Source of the DNA: Nicotiana tabacum
Taxonomy: Eukaryota; Streptophyta; Magnoliopsida; Solanales; Solanaceae
Assembly (NCBI RefSeq): GCF_000715075.1
Contig: NC_134085.1
Location: 135,236,060 to 135,300,059, forward strand
Direction of reading: 5' to 3'
DNA: 64,000 nt
In this document: positions 21,621-32,757 of the stretch, one piece after another
Layout: every line of letters begins with the position of its first letter
Numbering within the stretch: the stretch's first letter is position 1
Translations under genes and position numbers: made by a program
The notes under the pieces: generated by a model
What the model saw: only the letters and a program-made list of their open reading frames with translations
Database searches by the model: none
Told to the model about the DNA's origin: nothing

Positions 21621-22427
21621 AATATGTGAATCTAAATTAGGTGAATTGAAATTGCATGTAAAAAGATGTTGGCATTTGAATACTGAAGGAGAAATAAGAA
21701 GAAAATGTTATAGGGGGAGCAAAGCAAAGTACGAGTAACCGAATTTGTAATAGGAAAAAAGGAAGAAAAAAATATATATCCCTCAATAATTTGTGGATTC
21801 TACTTTAATCCTTTTGATAAATGAGTAGATAACTATGTGCCGCGGTTGCTCCACTCTGCCGCACCGCACTCATGAATAAAACTTTGTTGTTTCACACGAA
21901 TGGAAGTTGGGCACAAATGGCGATAGGACGAAACATGGTCATAGCTTATAATACCAAATTTAATTGAACTCATAACTTTCGATACATAACATAAATTTAT
22001 GTGTTAAAATTATAGCAAAGTAATAGATATTAACACAAATTTTAGAAAGACAATAGTTTGTATAGTAAGAACCTTAAAATTGAACCTAAAAAATTATATC
22101 ATGGATCCGGTTCTACTTGTGCCTTATTGTCGTGAGTGGATATGTCGTTTCCTAATTAGTTTTCCTAGAAACCAGAGCATTTGAAGCACATTTAATTTTT
22201 AAATAGTTAAATGCTAAATCTGCTTAGCCATTTTCATAAAGATCAAAATTAAATTGTGTCAATATTTTAAGTAAAAGGTGCAAATCTCCGGACGAAGAAT
22301 GTTAATGTCCTCTTCTTGTGTGTCAAAACCTAAACCTAAATGTTTCTATTAAAATAGGTAGTTTAATTTTTATATCTAAATAATATGTATATTTATATTT
22401 TTGTATTTAATAAAAATATGTTTAATT
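21621..22427. other. AT-rich intergenic DNA between elements B and D
   Basis: No gene recognised. Near 21695-21732 it contains GTTATAGGGGGAGCAAAGCAAAGTACGA, an imperfect copy of 9386-9416 on the other side of element B. Its last five bases, TAATT (22423-22427), are the left TSD of element D. Confidence 0.6.
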
Positions 22428-23248
22428 TGTGATCGCTACTGTGTTAAAACACAAAATTAGAAAGACTGTTAGGAAAAAAAACTGTAAAAACAGTAAACTA
22501 TAAAAAAATATTCCGAGTCCACAATTTGCTTGTGCGTCCTTAAGGAATTTTAACCCTCTCACACGTTGCCAAGGTAATGGATTAAATCCTCCCAGGATGA
22601 AACGAAATAAACCTTCCTGCAACAGTGGCAATACAAACTGCAGGATACCAACGAACTCAAAGAAAGGAGCAAAATCACACTTACGAATTTAGAAGAGATT
22701 CTGCGGAAAAAAATGCAGGATTTTCAGAAGGAAGGAAGTTTTATATATTTTTCAGTGTATGGAAAAAGAAGCCATGCCTCAGAATTTATAGGCAATTATC
22801 GGAAAAGGTGTGATGTCTGTTCAGGAAAATGTGTCTGTTCAGGAGGAAAATCAACGTTCAGCAAAGGCAGCTTAATTCCGTTAATGAACTGTGGCATTTA
22901 ATTAATTACTAAATAATTAATTAAGTAAATTTTGTCCAAAAATAATCTTATCGATCGATCATTTGACAAATCCAAATCCAAAGCCGAAGTAGAGCCGAGC
23001 TAGCGACGACGACGGCGCGAGGGTTCATTCTCTTCAACTCCTTTTAAGAGCTCTAAGAAGTGATCCTATATTTATATACACAAGTGTAGTTGTCTTTTAC
23101 CAATGTGGTACAAAGTTCATGGCAAAAGCTCACTTGATTCAAATTTTCATTTCCCTCCATTTTATTTTCCACCATTTCCCAATTCACACTCTTAGACTTT
23201 AAAGCCCAATACGTAAAGTCTTTGAATCCCAATGCTTAAAGTCCAACA
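22428..23248 (-). repeat. 3' LTR of element D
   Basis: Plus strand from TGTGATCGCTACTG to CTTAAAGTCCAACA. It is a copy of 30799-31601 with few differences, chiefly small indels in the GCCGAAG/GACGACG tract near 22980-23015. It carries AAAAACAGTAAACTATAAAA and a run of AATTAATTACTAAATAATT. Short open frames at 22422-22901 are chance frames within the LTR. Confidence 0.92.
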
Positions 23249-23859
23249 ATCCCCCACATGAATGGGAATGGTTGTAACAAGAATGATCATAGATGAAAGC
23301 TGTGATTTTCAAGTAAGGATTAATTGCATCTGGATAAGTAGGTTTCCCTTTGAACTTTCCATAGTGAACATATGTCGGATATACTCAATCAATCGGTAGA
23401 TTTGATATCTTTGAACCGTCGAACTTTAGTGTATACCTAGACAACCATATGTCACACAATCAACCCTTAACCATCTTTTGGTTCTCATTGTTGTGTTCGT
23501 TTCAGCCATGAACACCGCCTGGTTTCGTAAGTGCGTAGAGAATTAGCCTTACAAAATTCTCATTGAAGCGGCTTCCACTTCACACTTGCATAGGTGATTC
23601 CTAAACGTGTAATCCTTTAGATTGACACTATTTTATAAATACCACATCAAACTTAGGTAATCATTAAAGAACGTGTAAAGTTCTATCCTTGTTACTGAAC
23701 ATTGTCTTCGTCACGAGAAGGGACCAAAGATTTTACTTTGACAATGTTGAACCGGTCAATTACAACTTTGTTTGAGTTCTTTGAACCTAGATATCGGAAT
23801 ATCCAAAATTCTAGGTAGAGTTACCACCATGTTGACTTGTCCTTTGCCATAGTCCCATT

Positions 23860-24389
23860 CCCTTAGATGATTTCTCAACTCCCTCTCTAGTTAAGCCTTT
23901 TGTAAGCGGATCCTCCACATTATCCTTTGATCTTACATAATCAATAGTAATAATTCCACTAGAAAGTAATTGTCTAACAGTGTTATGTCTTCGTCATATA
24001 TGACGAGGCTTTCCGTTATACATAACATTCCCTGCCCGTCCAATTGCAGCCTCACTATTTCAATGTATGCATATAGGAGCCAAAGGTTTTGGCCAGAACG
24101 GAATGTCTTCTAAGAAATTTCGAAGCCATTCACCTTCTTCGCCGGCCTTATCCAAAGCTATAAACTCTAATTCCATTGTAGAGCGAGCGATGCACGTCTG
24201 TTTGGAAGACTTCCAAGATACTGCTCCTCCACCAACAGTAAAAACATATCCACTTGTGGACTTTGTTTCTGTTGAGCCGGTTATCCAATTTGCATCACTA
24301 TATCCTTCGATAACTGCAGGATATTTATTGTAATGTAAAGCGTAGTCTTGGGTATATTCCAAATATCCCAGGACTCGTTTCATTGCCAC
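23860..24389 (-). pseudogene. RNase H of copia element D
   Basis: The open stretch at 24060-24389 has [38 protein letters not shown] and [20 protein letters not shown], with the conserved Asp (DANW) and Glu (MELEFIA, usually EAE). A stop follows [14 protein letters not shown]. The C-terminal part down to about 23860 is readable only with further stops and ends in a DPLTKGL-like segment. This is the final domain of copia Pol, adjoining the 3' non-coding region. Confidence 0.82.
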
Positions 24390-24728
24390 CTAGTGATGTT
24401 TGTTGGGATTACATGTGAATCGACTAAGTTTACTTATTGCACAAGCTATATTAGGACGTGTATAGTTCATGATATACATTAAGCTTCCCAATACACGAGC
24501 ATACTCCAATTGAGATGTGCTTTCACCTTTATTCTTTATAAGATGATGGTTTAAGTTAGATGGAGTTCTTGCACTTCTAAATTCCAAATGTTTGAATTTT
24601 TCAAGTACCATTTTTACGTAATGTGATTGAGACAAAGCTAGACCCTGAGGAGTCCTCTGGATTTTAATTCCTAGAATTACATCGACAACTCCTAAGTCTT
24701 TCATATCAAACTTACTAGCAAGCATACG
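24390..24728 (-). pseudogene. Reverse transcriptase, C-terminal portion (element D)
   Basis: Begins in the middle of RT at the solo-LTR junction ([20 protein letters not shown]). It continues with [19 protein letters not shown] and LEYARVLGSLMYIMNYTRPN, standard copia RT thumb and connection motifs. The first residues that would precede it lie on the other side of the solo LTR at 27400 onward. Together they match 36950-37330 of element E without loss of sequence, apart from the duplicated TSD. Confidence 0.85.
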
Positions 24729-27394
24729 TGTTACAACCCATATCCACATGTGTTAGTTCATGCCATATATTAGTTAACATAAATCCAAGAAGGAATTATC
24801 TTTGAGATGATAAGAAGTCAATCCTATTGCTCTTAAGTGATACAAGAGTGTATAAGGGTGATTAACCAGTATTAGAAGTTAAACGAATCAAGGATGTTGT
24901 AACTCGTATTTTCAGGTAATCTAGCTGTGCTTAATACACTCAAGAGGTCATTTATTAAGGTATTTTAATCATATAATATCCGTATCATAAGTTTTGAAGT
25001 CAAACGAGTTATGAAACAAAAGTCGACAAAAGTTATCGCAACTTAGGTTCATAATTTTACTTAAACATTGGGTCAAATGTTTCTAATCTTTTCTCATAAT
25101 TTACAAGGAATTACGGGGTGATATACCAACCAAATTAAAGATCTAGGAGTATAGTTTCCAACGCATTAAACCGTTCATCGATACGATCTCGGAGTAGAGA
25201 GATATTCGCGTTTTCGCGAGACTGCGCCAAGCACCTCTCTATGGGGCCCACTAAGGCGGTTTAAGATATTTGGACCTATATAGGATGCCTCCAACCCGTT
25301 TTAAGTCATTTCTTCTCACTATTTTCAGACCTTAGAACCCTAGGAACATCCTCTCAAGGTTCTCTCAAGATTCAAGACCCAAAAAAGGGCAAACAACACA
25401 AATCAAGTGTCGGGAATTCCGTGGCGCTAGTAAGTCTCTTGTTCTTCTTGTTGTTGCTCATTTTTGTGTCGTTCCAGCTCGTGTGGGAGGTTGTTTTAAA
25501 GGGTTTATGTTCTTTAAATACTCCCTCATGTTCTTAATATCAATCCTAGGTGATTTCAAGCCTTCTAAAGTGATTCTAGTGCCGAAAAACACTAATTGAT
25601 CGCTAGTTTCGCTTTTTTGTTGTTGTGGCAGCATTGGAGGGATATTTCATGGAAATTTAAGGTGAAATTGGAGTTGTTATTTCTGTATAAAAGTAAGGAA
25701 CCTCTTACTCTATATGTATTTAAGATTATCCAAGTTGCAGCTAAGCCATTGAAGCTATAACTTGTGAAATATATATCGAAAGGCTTGGAAGTAATGTTAT
25801 TGTTTTGTGGATTGTTTTGCGTTGTTGTTGGGATGCGTATTTTACTACTATCTTGTGGAGTTTTGGAGGAGGAAGGGTGTGGAGAAACACCATATATATG
25901 TAGGGTTATGGGCTGATAGTTATTCGTAACATTTCCAGGTTGTTTGACACGACTACGGTGGTCGTCGTATGTATGGAGTGATTAGGCTGTGTGTGGACTA
26001 TTTTGGGAGGCTCAATATGTTTATTATTGATGTTGTTTGGGCTGTTTGGTGATTGTTTTGAATGGTGTGAGGTCATATATATAGGGGAGGTGCTGTCCGT
26101 TTCATCGTAAAATAGGTTGTGGTCGATACATAATAGTTATGACGCTTAAATGATAACGATAGTATCGTTTCTCTTATTGTAGACTAAGGAGTTTTGACAA
26201 TTGCATAGCTTGAGATTGGGGCAGTATATACAAGGTATGTGATACTATCCCTTTCCTTCTTTTGCACGACTCCAATTGTACATAATGTAATGAACGAGCT
26301 TCCAAAGATACTCTACTCTTAGAAGCTAGCAGTACTTACATTGTTTTCCCTCTTATGGAACGATTGATGTTAATGTTTCTTCTCTTATTCTTATGTTATC
26401 AATGTTATTGGTACTTCCTGATTCTTATAAGGTTCATAGTGAAGAGTTAGTCCTAATAACGTGTACAGAGGATACCGACCTTACGTCACTCCGAAAGGTT
26501 TAGAATGTGATTCCATGAGTCGAGCATGCATTATATATATGTATCTATTTTACTCTACCGAGCCACGCTATAGTTGGCCGGGTACGGCACCTATTGTGCA
26601 ACCACTGATCAGTTGGGTTTTACCGAGCTCCATGTGGCCGGGTACGATTCTACCGAGCCTATTATGGCCGGGTACGATATGATGAATGATGATGCCCACA
26701 GAGGCGAATGCTTTAAAGGTTTATGTATTTATACATATGTATCATGCATTTCATGTAAGTAGCCCTCAGAGGTACTAAGATGTTACAGGTTGTATATTCT
26801 CTATCCTTGCTTACATTACTGATCGTATTTATGGTTCCTTGCCTTACATACTCAGTACTTTATTCGTACTGACGTCCTTTTATTTGTGGACGCTGCATGT
26901 CGTGCTGCAGGTCCTGATAGACAGGCAAGTGCAGCTCCCCCACCACAGTAGACTGTCCAGTTCAGCGGTGATTGGCGAGATCCCTTCTCCGGACTTGCCT
27001 TGGTCTTGGTATGCAATTTTTGTTATAGACATTATGGGTATGTCGGGGCCCTGCTCCGGCTATGTTGCAACACTTATGTTCTTTTAGAGGCTCATAGACA
27101 GGTGTCGGCTCATGTATAGTTTGGTATGCCTTGTCGGCTAGTTTTTGTTGTATAGTCTTTCATAGTAGCGTGGTAGCTCATACCTTATATGTAGTTTCTT
27201 GATTGTCTGGTCATCCCCTGCTATGTATGTTCATGCCGTCATATTTTATTGCTGGTTGTCCATGATCTAGGTCTACCATTTATATTGATCTCTTTAGCCT
27301 TAAAAGATAATAATGAAGGTTAGATGAAATGTACGTTGGTGCTCGGCAAGTGTGGTCGGGTGCTAGTCATGACCCTTCAGTTTGGGTCGTGACA
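24729..27394 (+). mobile_element. Gypsy-type solo LTR (2666 bp) inserted in copia element D
   Basis: Begins TGTTACAACCC and ends GGGTCGTGACA, nearly inverted termini. It is flanked by a perfect 5-bp TSD, ATACG (24724-24728 and 27395-27399). No internal region or second LTR is present, so it is a solo LTR left by LTR-LTR recombination. A TATA-like CCTATATAGG near 25278, followed by an ACCCTAGG-type leader, suggests plus orientation. The LTR at 1-1931 is a relative. Frames such as 26461-26682 and 26839-27087 lie in it and resemble no protein I know. Large LTRs with these termini fit a Ty3/gypsy chromovirus-type family; that assignment is tentative. Confidence 0.9.
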
Positions 27395-27399
27395 ATACG

Positions 27400-28137
27400 C
27401 TTAGTAGATTGAATGTCGGCAATGTCTTTTCTCATTATTAGCATATCATCAACATATAAGAAAACAATGACTATATGATTTGGAACGTTCTTAATGTAAA
27501 CACACTTATCACATTCATTAATCTTAAAGCCATTTGACAACATTGTTTGATCAAATTTCGCATGACATTGCTTGGGTGCTTGTTTTAGTCAATAAAAGGA
27601 CTTAACAAGTCGACACACCTTTTTTTCTTTTCCCGAAACCACAAACCCTTCAGGTTGGTTCATGTAAATTTCTTCCTCTAGATCACCATTTAAGAAGGCT
27701 GTTTTTACATCCATTTGATGGATTTGAAGACCATACAAGGCGGCTAACGCTATTAGCATCCGAATGGATGTAATTCTTGTTACCGGCGAGTATGTGTCAA
27801 AATAGTCAAGACCTTCTCACTGTCTAAATCCTTTGACAACAAGTCTTGCCTTGTATTTGTCAATAGTACCATCGTCTTTCATTTTCTTTTTGAAAATCCA
27901 TTTAGAACCCAATGTCTTGTTACCTGGAGGAAGATCAACCAATTCCCAGGTATGGTTGCTTAATATGGATTCTATTTCACTATTAATAGCTTCTTTCCAA
28001 TATTGTGCTTCTGAGGAAGACATTGCTTCCTTGAAGGTACGAGGCTCATTTTCTAGCAGGAATGTCAGAAAATCTGTACCGAATAAAGTAGATGTCCGTT
28101 GACGTTTACTTCTTCTCGAATTTTCCTCATTAGGCAT
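27400..28137 (-). pseudogene. Reverse transcriptase, N-terminal portion (element D)
   Basis: The open stretch at 27817-28137 includes RRSKRQRTSTLFG, AMSSSEAQYWKEAINSEIES and LGSKWIFKKKMKDDGTIDKY, the copia RT N-terminus. Below a TGA near 27816 the same protein continues with [20 protein letters not shown], another stop in the KSFY-LKQAPKQ segment, then the catalytic FLYVDDMLI. It ends at the solo-LTR junction (27399/27400). RT copies the element RNA into DNA; this copy is inactive. Confidence 0.87.
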
Positions 28138-28161
28138 ACCATCTATTATTTCCTCCCGAGG

Positions 28162-29027
28162 TCATTTTGACTTTTGGTAGGTCAATTCACTTTCCTTTAT
28201 ATACGGATAAATAGTTTCAAAGAATTCAGCATTATCTGATTCTATTATCCTATTAACGTGAATCTCAGGATTTTCTGATTTATGAACCAGAATACGATAT
28301 GCCTTGCTATTGGTTACATATCCAATAAACACACAATCAACCATTTTTGGACCTATCTTAACCCTTTTAGGTTTAGGAACTTGTACCTTAGCTAAACACC
28401 CCCACACTTTGAAGTATTTCAAGCTGGGCTTCCTTCCTTTCCATTTTTCATAAGGAATGGACTGTGTTTTACTATGAGGTACACGGTTGATTATTCGGTT
28501 AGCTGTAAGTGCCCCCACAAGTTCTGTGGTAAACCAGAACTTTTCGACAACGCATTCATCATCTCTTTCAACGTTCAATTCTTTCTTCCCGTAATTCCAT
28601 TAGATTGTGGAGAGTAAGGGGCAATTGTTTGGTGAATAATGCCATTTTCCAAACATATTTCTTCAAAAGGAGATTCATATTCGCCACCCCTATCACTTCT
28701 TATCATTTTGATCTTTTTGTTTAGTTGTGTTTCAACTTCACTCTTGTATTGCTTGAAAGCATCAATTGCCTCATCTTTACTATAAAGTAGATAAACATAG
28801 CAATATCTCGTGCTATCGTCAATAAAAGTAATAAAATACTTTTTTCCACCGCGAGATGGTGTTGACTTCATGTCGCAAATATCTGTGTGAATTAAGTCTA
28901 AAGGACTTGAATTCCTTTCAACGGACTTATACGAATGCTTAACATACTTTGATTCCACACATATTTGACATTTAGAATTAATGCAATCAAATTTTGGCAA
29001 TACTTCTAAATTTATCATTTTTTGCAA
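28162..29027 (-). pseudogene. Integrase (element D)
   Basis: The upstream stretch 28575-29027 has CQICVESKYVKHSYKSVERN, HTDICDMKSTPSRGG (first catalytic Asp), FIDDSTRYCYVYLL and MIRSDRGGEYESPFE (second Asp), then PQSNGITGRKN where the catalytic Glu context is altered (element E has TERKN). A frameshift near 28577 leads into 28162-28578: RIINRVPHSKTQSIPYEKW, VWGCLAKV and DCVFIGYVTNSKAYR, the core end and C-terminal region. The frameshift and the E-to-G change make it non-functional. Confidence 0.87.
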
Positions 29028-29543
29028 TGTTTTGAAGTTGACGTGACCTAAGCGTGCATGCCATAAAGTGTTTGACTCAAGTAAGTAAGAAAAAACATTA
29101 ACTTTATTGATAGGAACTGCTATTACATTTAGCTTAAAAAGGCCCTCATTCAGGTAACCTTTTCATACATACACATCATTCTTACTTAGTACAACAATAT
29201 TAGAAACAAAAATACATTTAAATCCATTCTTGACAAGAAGTGAGGTATACACAAGATTCTTGCGAATTTCTGGAACATGGAGAACTTAGTTTATAGTCAC
29301 AATTTTTCCTGACGTCATCTTCAACGCAATCTTGCCAACTCCTTCAATTTTGGCTGTAGACGAATTTCCCATGAAAATTGTCTCGTCGGGTCTTGCGGGG
29401 GCATGGGAAGAAAATAACTCCTTGTTAGCACAAATATGGCAGGTGGCTCCAGAATCAATCCACCATTCTTTAAGATTTCCTACCAAGTTGCATTCAGACA
29501 ACATGGCACACAAGTCCTCCATTTCTTCAGCATTTTCAACCAT
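29028..29543 (-). pseudogene. Aspartic protease and pre-integrase linker (element D)
   Basis: The open stretch at 29286-29543 has ECNLVGNLKEWWIDSGATCH, with the DSGA active site of copia proteases, and MGNSSTAKIEGVGKIALKM. Between 29028 and 29285 stops interrupt the linker leading to the pre-integrase HHCC-like region (LWHARLGHVNF-like near 29040-29070). Homologous to the start of the large frame at 34865 in element E. Confidence 0.82.
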
Positions 29544-30460
29544 GTTAGCTTGATTCTTCTTCTTCTTCTTATCATTCTTTGGTGCACGACAATCGACGGC
29601 CTTATGCCCATATTTTTCACAGTTGTGGCAATTACCCTTGAACTTTTTCTTGCTTGGGTAATTCTTTGGTCCAGAAGCCTTCTTTCTCTTCTTATTTTAT
29701 AGTGCCTCCTCAACAATGTTAGCCCTTATTATTGTCGAGTTTCCACGTGACTTCTTTTCAGCATTTTTGTTGTCTTCTTCTATCCTCAAATGAACAATCA
29801 AGTCTTCAAGTGTCATCTCCTTCCGCTTGTGTTTTAGATAATTCTTAAAGTCCTTCCACAACAGAGGTAACTTCTCAATGAAAGCGGCGACCTGAAAGGC
29901 CTCATTTATGACCATACTTTCAGCAATAAATTCATAATTAATAACAAGATAAATCTTACTAATAAAATTATCAATTCGGGTCATACCTTCAGCAAGGAGG
30001 TCATGCACAATGACTTGTAATTCTTGGACTTGAGTTATGACTAACCTAGTGTCAATCATCTTGAAATCCAAAAATCTTGTAGCCACGAACTTCTTAAGTC
30101 CGACATCCTTAGTCTTGTACTTCTTCTCAAGCGCATTCCATAACGCTTTGGAAGTTTCCATAACACTATAGACATTGTACAAGCTATCTTCCAAACAACT
30201 CAAAATGTAGTTTTTTCACAAGAAATCAGAATGTTTCCATGCTTCAGTTACAACAAATCGTTCGTCATCCGGAGTGCCTTCAGCCAGGACCGGAGGATCC
30301 TCCTTGATGAATCGCTGCAAACTCAACGTAGTAAGATAGAAGAGCATCCTCATTTGCCAACGTTTGAAGTCAATACCGGAAAACTTTCTGGATTTTTCTG
30401 TTTGTGCCATAGCATGAGCAAGAGTTGAATGGCTTGACTAGGCAACAACACTCATAACAG
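29544..30460 (-). pseudogene. Gag with zinc knuckle (element D)
   Basis: The stretch 30216-30410 starts gag (MAQTEKSRKFSGIDFKRWQM, YLTTLSLQRFI), and 29697-30203 continues with NVYSVMETSKALWNALEKKY, VITQVQELQVIVHDLLAEGM and KLPLLWKDFKNYLKHKRKEM, the copia gag (UBN2-type) core. One stop lies between the two. Below 29697 a second frame encodes a Lys-rich tract and a CCHC-type knuckle near 29600-29640 before the protease. Element E has the same protein at 33927-34860. Confidence 0.85.
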
Positions 30461-30798
30461 TAGCACCCGTTCCAGCAACATTTCCATTAGTTTGGTTTTC
30501 ATTCGTCATGTTTCTGTAGAGTTGGAAACAAAACATAACTTTGTTAAATCAGTGAAGTTTTGATATCTTCAAACTGAATACCAAACAAACATACAATACG
30601 TAACAATGGTGAAGTTTTTATATACTTCAAACCCGTACGTTTATTATTCCGGTAAAGTTTTGTTATACTTTAAACCGGACAGAACAATTATTGGAGTAGA
30701 AAGCATGAAGGCTTTAGTCTCCAAACCAGTATAAAAAATATAGATAACAATTTAATATATATTTCAACACAGAAACGTTAGATAAAATTCCTTAAGCT

Positions 30799-31601
30799 TG
30801 TGATCGCTACTGTGTTAAAACAAAAATTAGAAAGACTATTAGGAAAAAAACCTGTAAAAACAGTAAACTATAAAAAAATATTCCGAGTCCACAATTTGCT
30901 AGTGCGTCCTTAAGGAATTTTAACCCCCTCACACGTTGCCAAGGTAATGGATTAAATCCTCCCAGGATGAAACGGAATAAACCTTCCTGCAACAGTGGCA
31001 ATACATGTTGCAGGATACCAACGAACTCAAAGAACAGAGCAAAATCACACTTACGAATTTAGAAGAGATTCTGCGGAAAAAAAATGCAGGATTTTCAGAA
31101 GGAAGGAAGTTCTATATATTTTTCAGTGTATGGAAAAAGAAGCCATGCCTCAGAATTTATAGGTAATTATCGAAAAAGGTGTGATGTCTGTTCAGGAAAA
31201 TGTGTCTGTTCAGGAGGAAAATCAACGTTCAGCAAAGGCAGCTTAATTCCGTTAATGAACTGTGGCATTTAATTAATTACTAAATAATTAATTAAATAAA
31301 TTTTGTCCAAAAATAATCTTATTGATCATTTTCCGAAGCCAAAACCGAAGTCGAGCGACGATGGCGACGCGAGGGTTCATTCTCTTCAACTCCTTTTAAG
31401 AGTTCTAAGAAGTGATCATATATTTATACACACAAGTGTAGTTGTCTTTCACCAATGTGGTACAAAGTTCATGACAAAAGCTCACTTGATTCAAATTTTC
31501 ATTTCCCTTCATTTTATTTTCCACAATTTCCCAATTCAGACTCTTAAACTTTAAAACCCAATACTTAAAGTCTTTGAAGTCCAATGCTTAAAGTCCTAAC
31601 A
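30799..31601 (-). repeat. 5' LTR of element D
   Basis: Plus strand from TGTGATCGCTACTG to AAAGTCCTAACA, next to the TSD TAATT. Pairs with 22428-23248 (803 against 821 bp). Directly inside it the minus strand reads AGCTTAAGGAATTTTATC, the same sequence that follows the LTR in element E; it is not a canonical tRNA-iMet primer site. A TATA-like TATAAATATA (minus strand) lies at about 31419-31428. Confidence 0.92.
31419..31428 (-). promoter_or_regulatory. Probable TATA box in the 5' LTR of element D
   Basis: The minus strand reads TATAAATATA, followed in element sense by the GATCACTTCTTAGA leader and the GCG/CGG-rich tract. Equivalent positions hold TATATATA in element E. The other LTR has the same box near 23069-23080. 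Confidence 0.5.
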
Positions 31602-32757
31602 TAATTATTATCATAATCATAGTTAATTGACAATATATAAAAAACAGAAATCCTGATTTGATGTAAATGTGAATATATTTTGGTAGTGCACAATAGACAG
31701 TCAGGCGTCACCAACAAGGGTTGTGATGGAGTGGTAAGTAGTCCTTCGTCCTTAACCATAGGTCCCGAATTCAAATATTTGGGTATGAAGTCGTCTTTGT
31801 TAGAAGTGCATTACCCCCAATGTGAGTATCGGACACCGGATGAAAACCAAAAAAAAATCAGGCAGGCGTCAGCCAAGGTTAGCACTAAAAAATATCATCC
31901 CGATTTAACCACAGGCGAGAGGACACGTCGACTCACTGGGTAATATGACAGACCAGCTATGACGGTGGCTGTTTAACTGTTTCCTGACGATAGGTGGCGT
32001 TAGGTCGTTCTTGAAGTTTTTGTATAACAAAAAAAATTAGCAAAAATTGTTTTTTTCAAAATATTTCCGTGACAGTTGTTTTTGGAGAAACTCGAAAGTG
32101 ATTGTTTAGTTAAATTGAATTAAAAATTATTAAAAGGTAAACACCGTCTGAACTATAAATCTTAAGAAGTCATATACAAATTATTAAATTATTTACTGAT
32201 ATTCAACATCCCAGTACGCAATCGATACAAACAAAAGATGTCGTTCTCCATTCCTACAAGTTCATACTAAAAATCATGTTGATGATAAGTATTATGTGAA
32301 TTTGTTTTGGTACTTTCGACGCGTAAGGAAATAACCAAACCACGCGTACGATGAAAGAACCTGTGTCTGCAAATTTGAGAATAAAAAGTTTCTTGACTAC
32401 ATAGAAAAGAGGTTGTTAAAGCTTTAGAGTTGCTGTTAATTTTACGTAAAACTATATTAACAATGGTAAAAAAAATATGAGAAGAAAAACATAAAATGAA
32501 AAGGACATAGTCGGATGACATATGAGAAGAAAAACATAAAATGTTAAGGACGTAGTCGGATGGCAGCTAACTGCCGACTGATTTAAAAAGGGGAAAAGGA
32601 ATAATTGAGAATAAGAGAAAAGAATAAAAAGAAGTTTGAATTTTGGGCAATAACAGTCCGTTAATTTACTAAATTTTACTTAGATCATGTGTTTATATTA
32701 CAAAAAATTATTAAATATATATAAATCTAATAATGCGAATCCAAAAATTAAAACGAT
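31602..32757. other. AT-rich spacer between copia elements D and E
   Basis: Contains a SINE copy (31711-31862) and otherwise no recognisable gene. The repeated phrase CATATGAGAAGAAAAACATAAAATG occurs at about 32477 and 32519 with the AAGGACATAGTCGGATG context, a local duplication of about 43 bp. The last five bases, ACGAT (32753-32757), are the TSD of element E. Confidence 0.6.
31711..31862 (+). mobile_element. SINE copy (SolS-like)
   Basis: A compact 150-bp unit with an internal-promoter-like GTGGTAAGTAGTCC, then GGTCCCGAATTCAAAT (box B-like), TTGTTAGAAGTGCATTACCCC and a terminal ACACCGGATGAAAACCAAAAAAAAA A-rich tail. It is flanked by a target duplication, CAGGCGTCA, at 31702-31710 and 31863-31871. 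The body matches my memory of tRNA-derived Solanaceae SINEs (ACCCCCAATGTG ... CCGGATG). No coding capacity; a LINE would supply its mobility. Decayed, as several bases differ from the expected motif. Confidence 0.72.

Larger units (their letters stand above)
22428..31601 (-). mobile_element. Element D: full-length Ty1/copia retrotransposon (TNT-related), split by a solo LTR
   Basis: Paired LTRs at 22428-23248 and 30799-31601 have a perfect TSD, TAATT (22423-22427 and 31602-31606). Sense is minus: gag, protease, integrase, RT and RNase H, the copia order. A gypsy solo LTR (24729-27394) interrupts the RT. Without it the element is about 6.5 kb. Coding similarity to element E is high throughout, so they belong to one family. 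Stops and frameshifts occur in integrase, RT and RNase H. A polypurine tract (ATTCATGTGGGGGAT on the minus strand) sits directly inside the 3' LTR at about 23249-23263. Confidence 0.92.

Noticed and set aside
24390..24749. A separate gene starting MWIWVVTR before RT sequence
   Set aside because: The first residues come from the solo LTR end; the true protein is interrupted RT.
26461..27087. Possible small genes between the copia RT halves
   Set aside because: They lie in the solo LTR, and similar frames are not kept in the related LTR at 1-1931.
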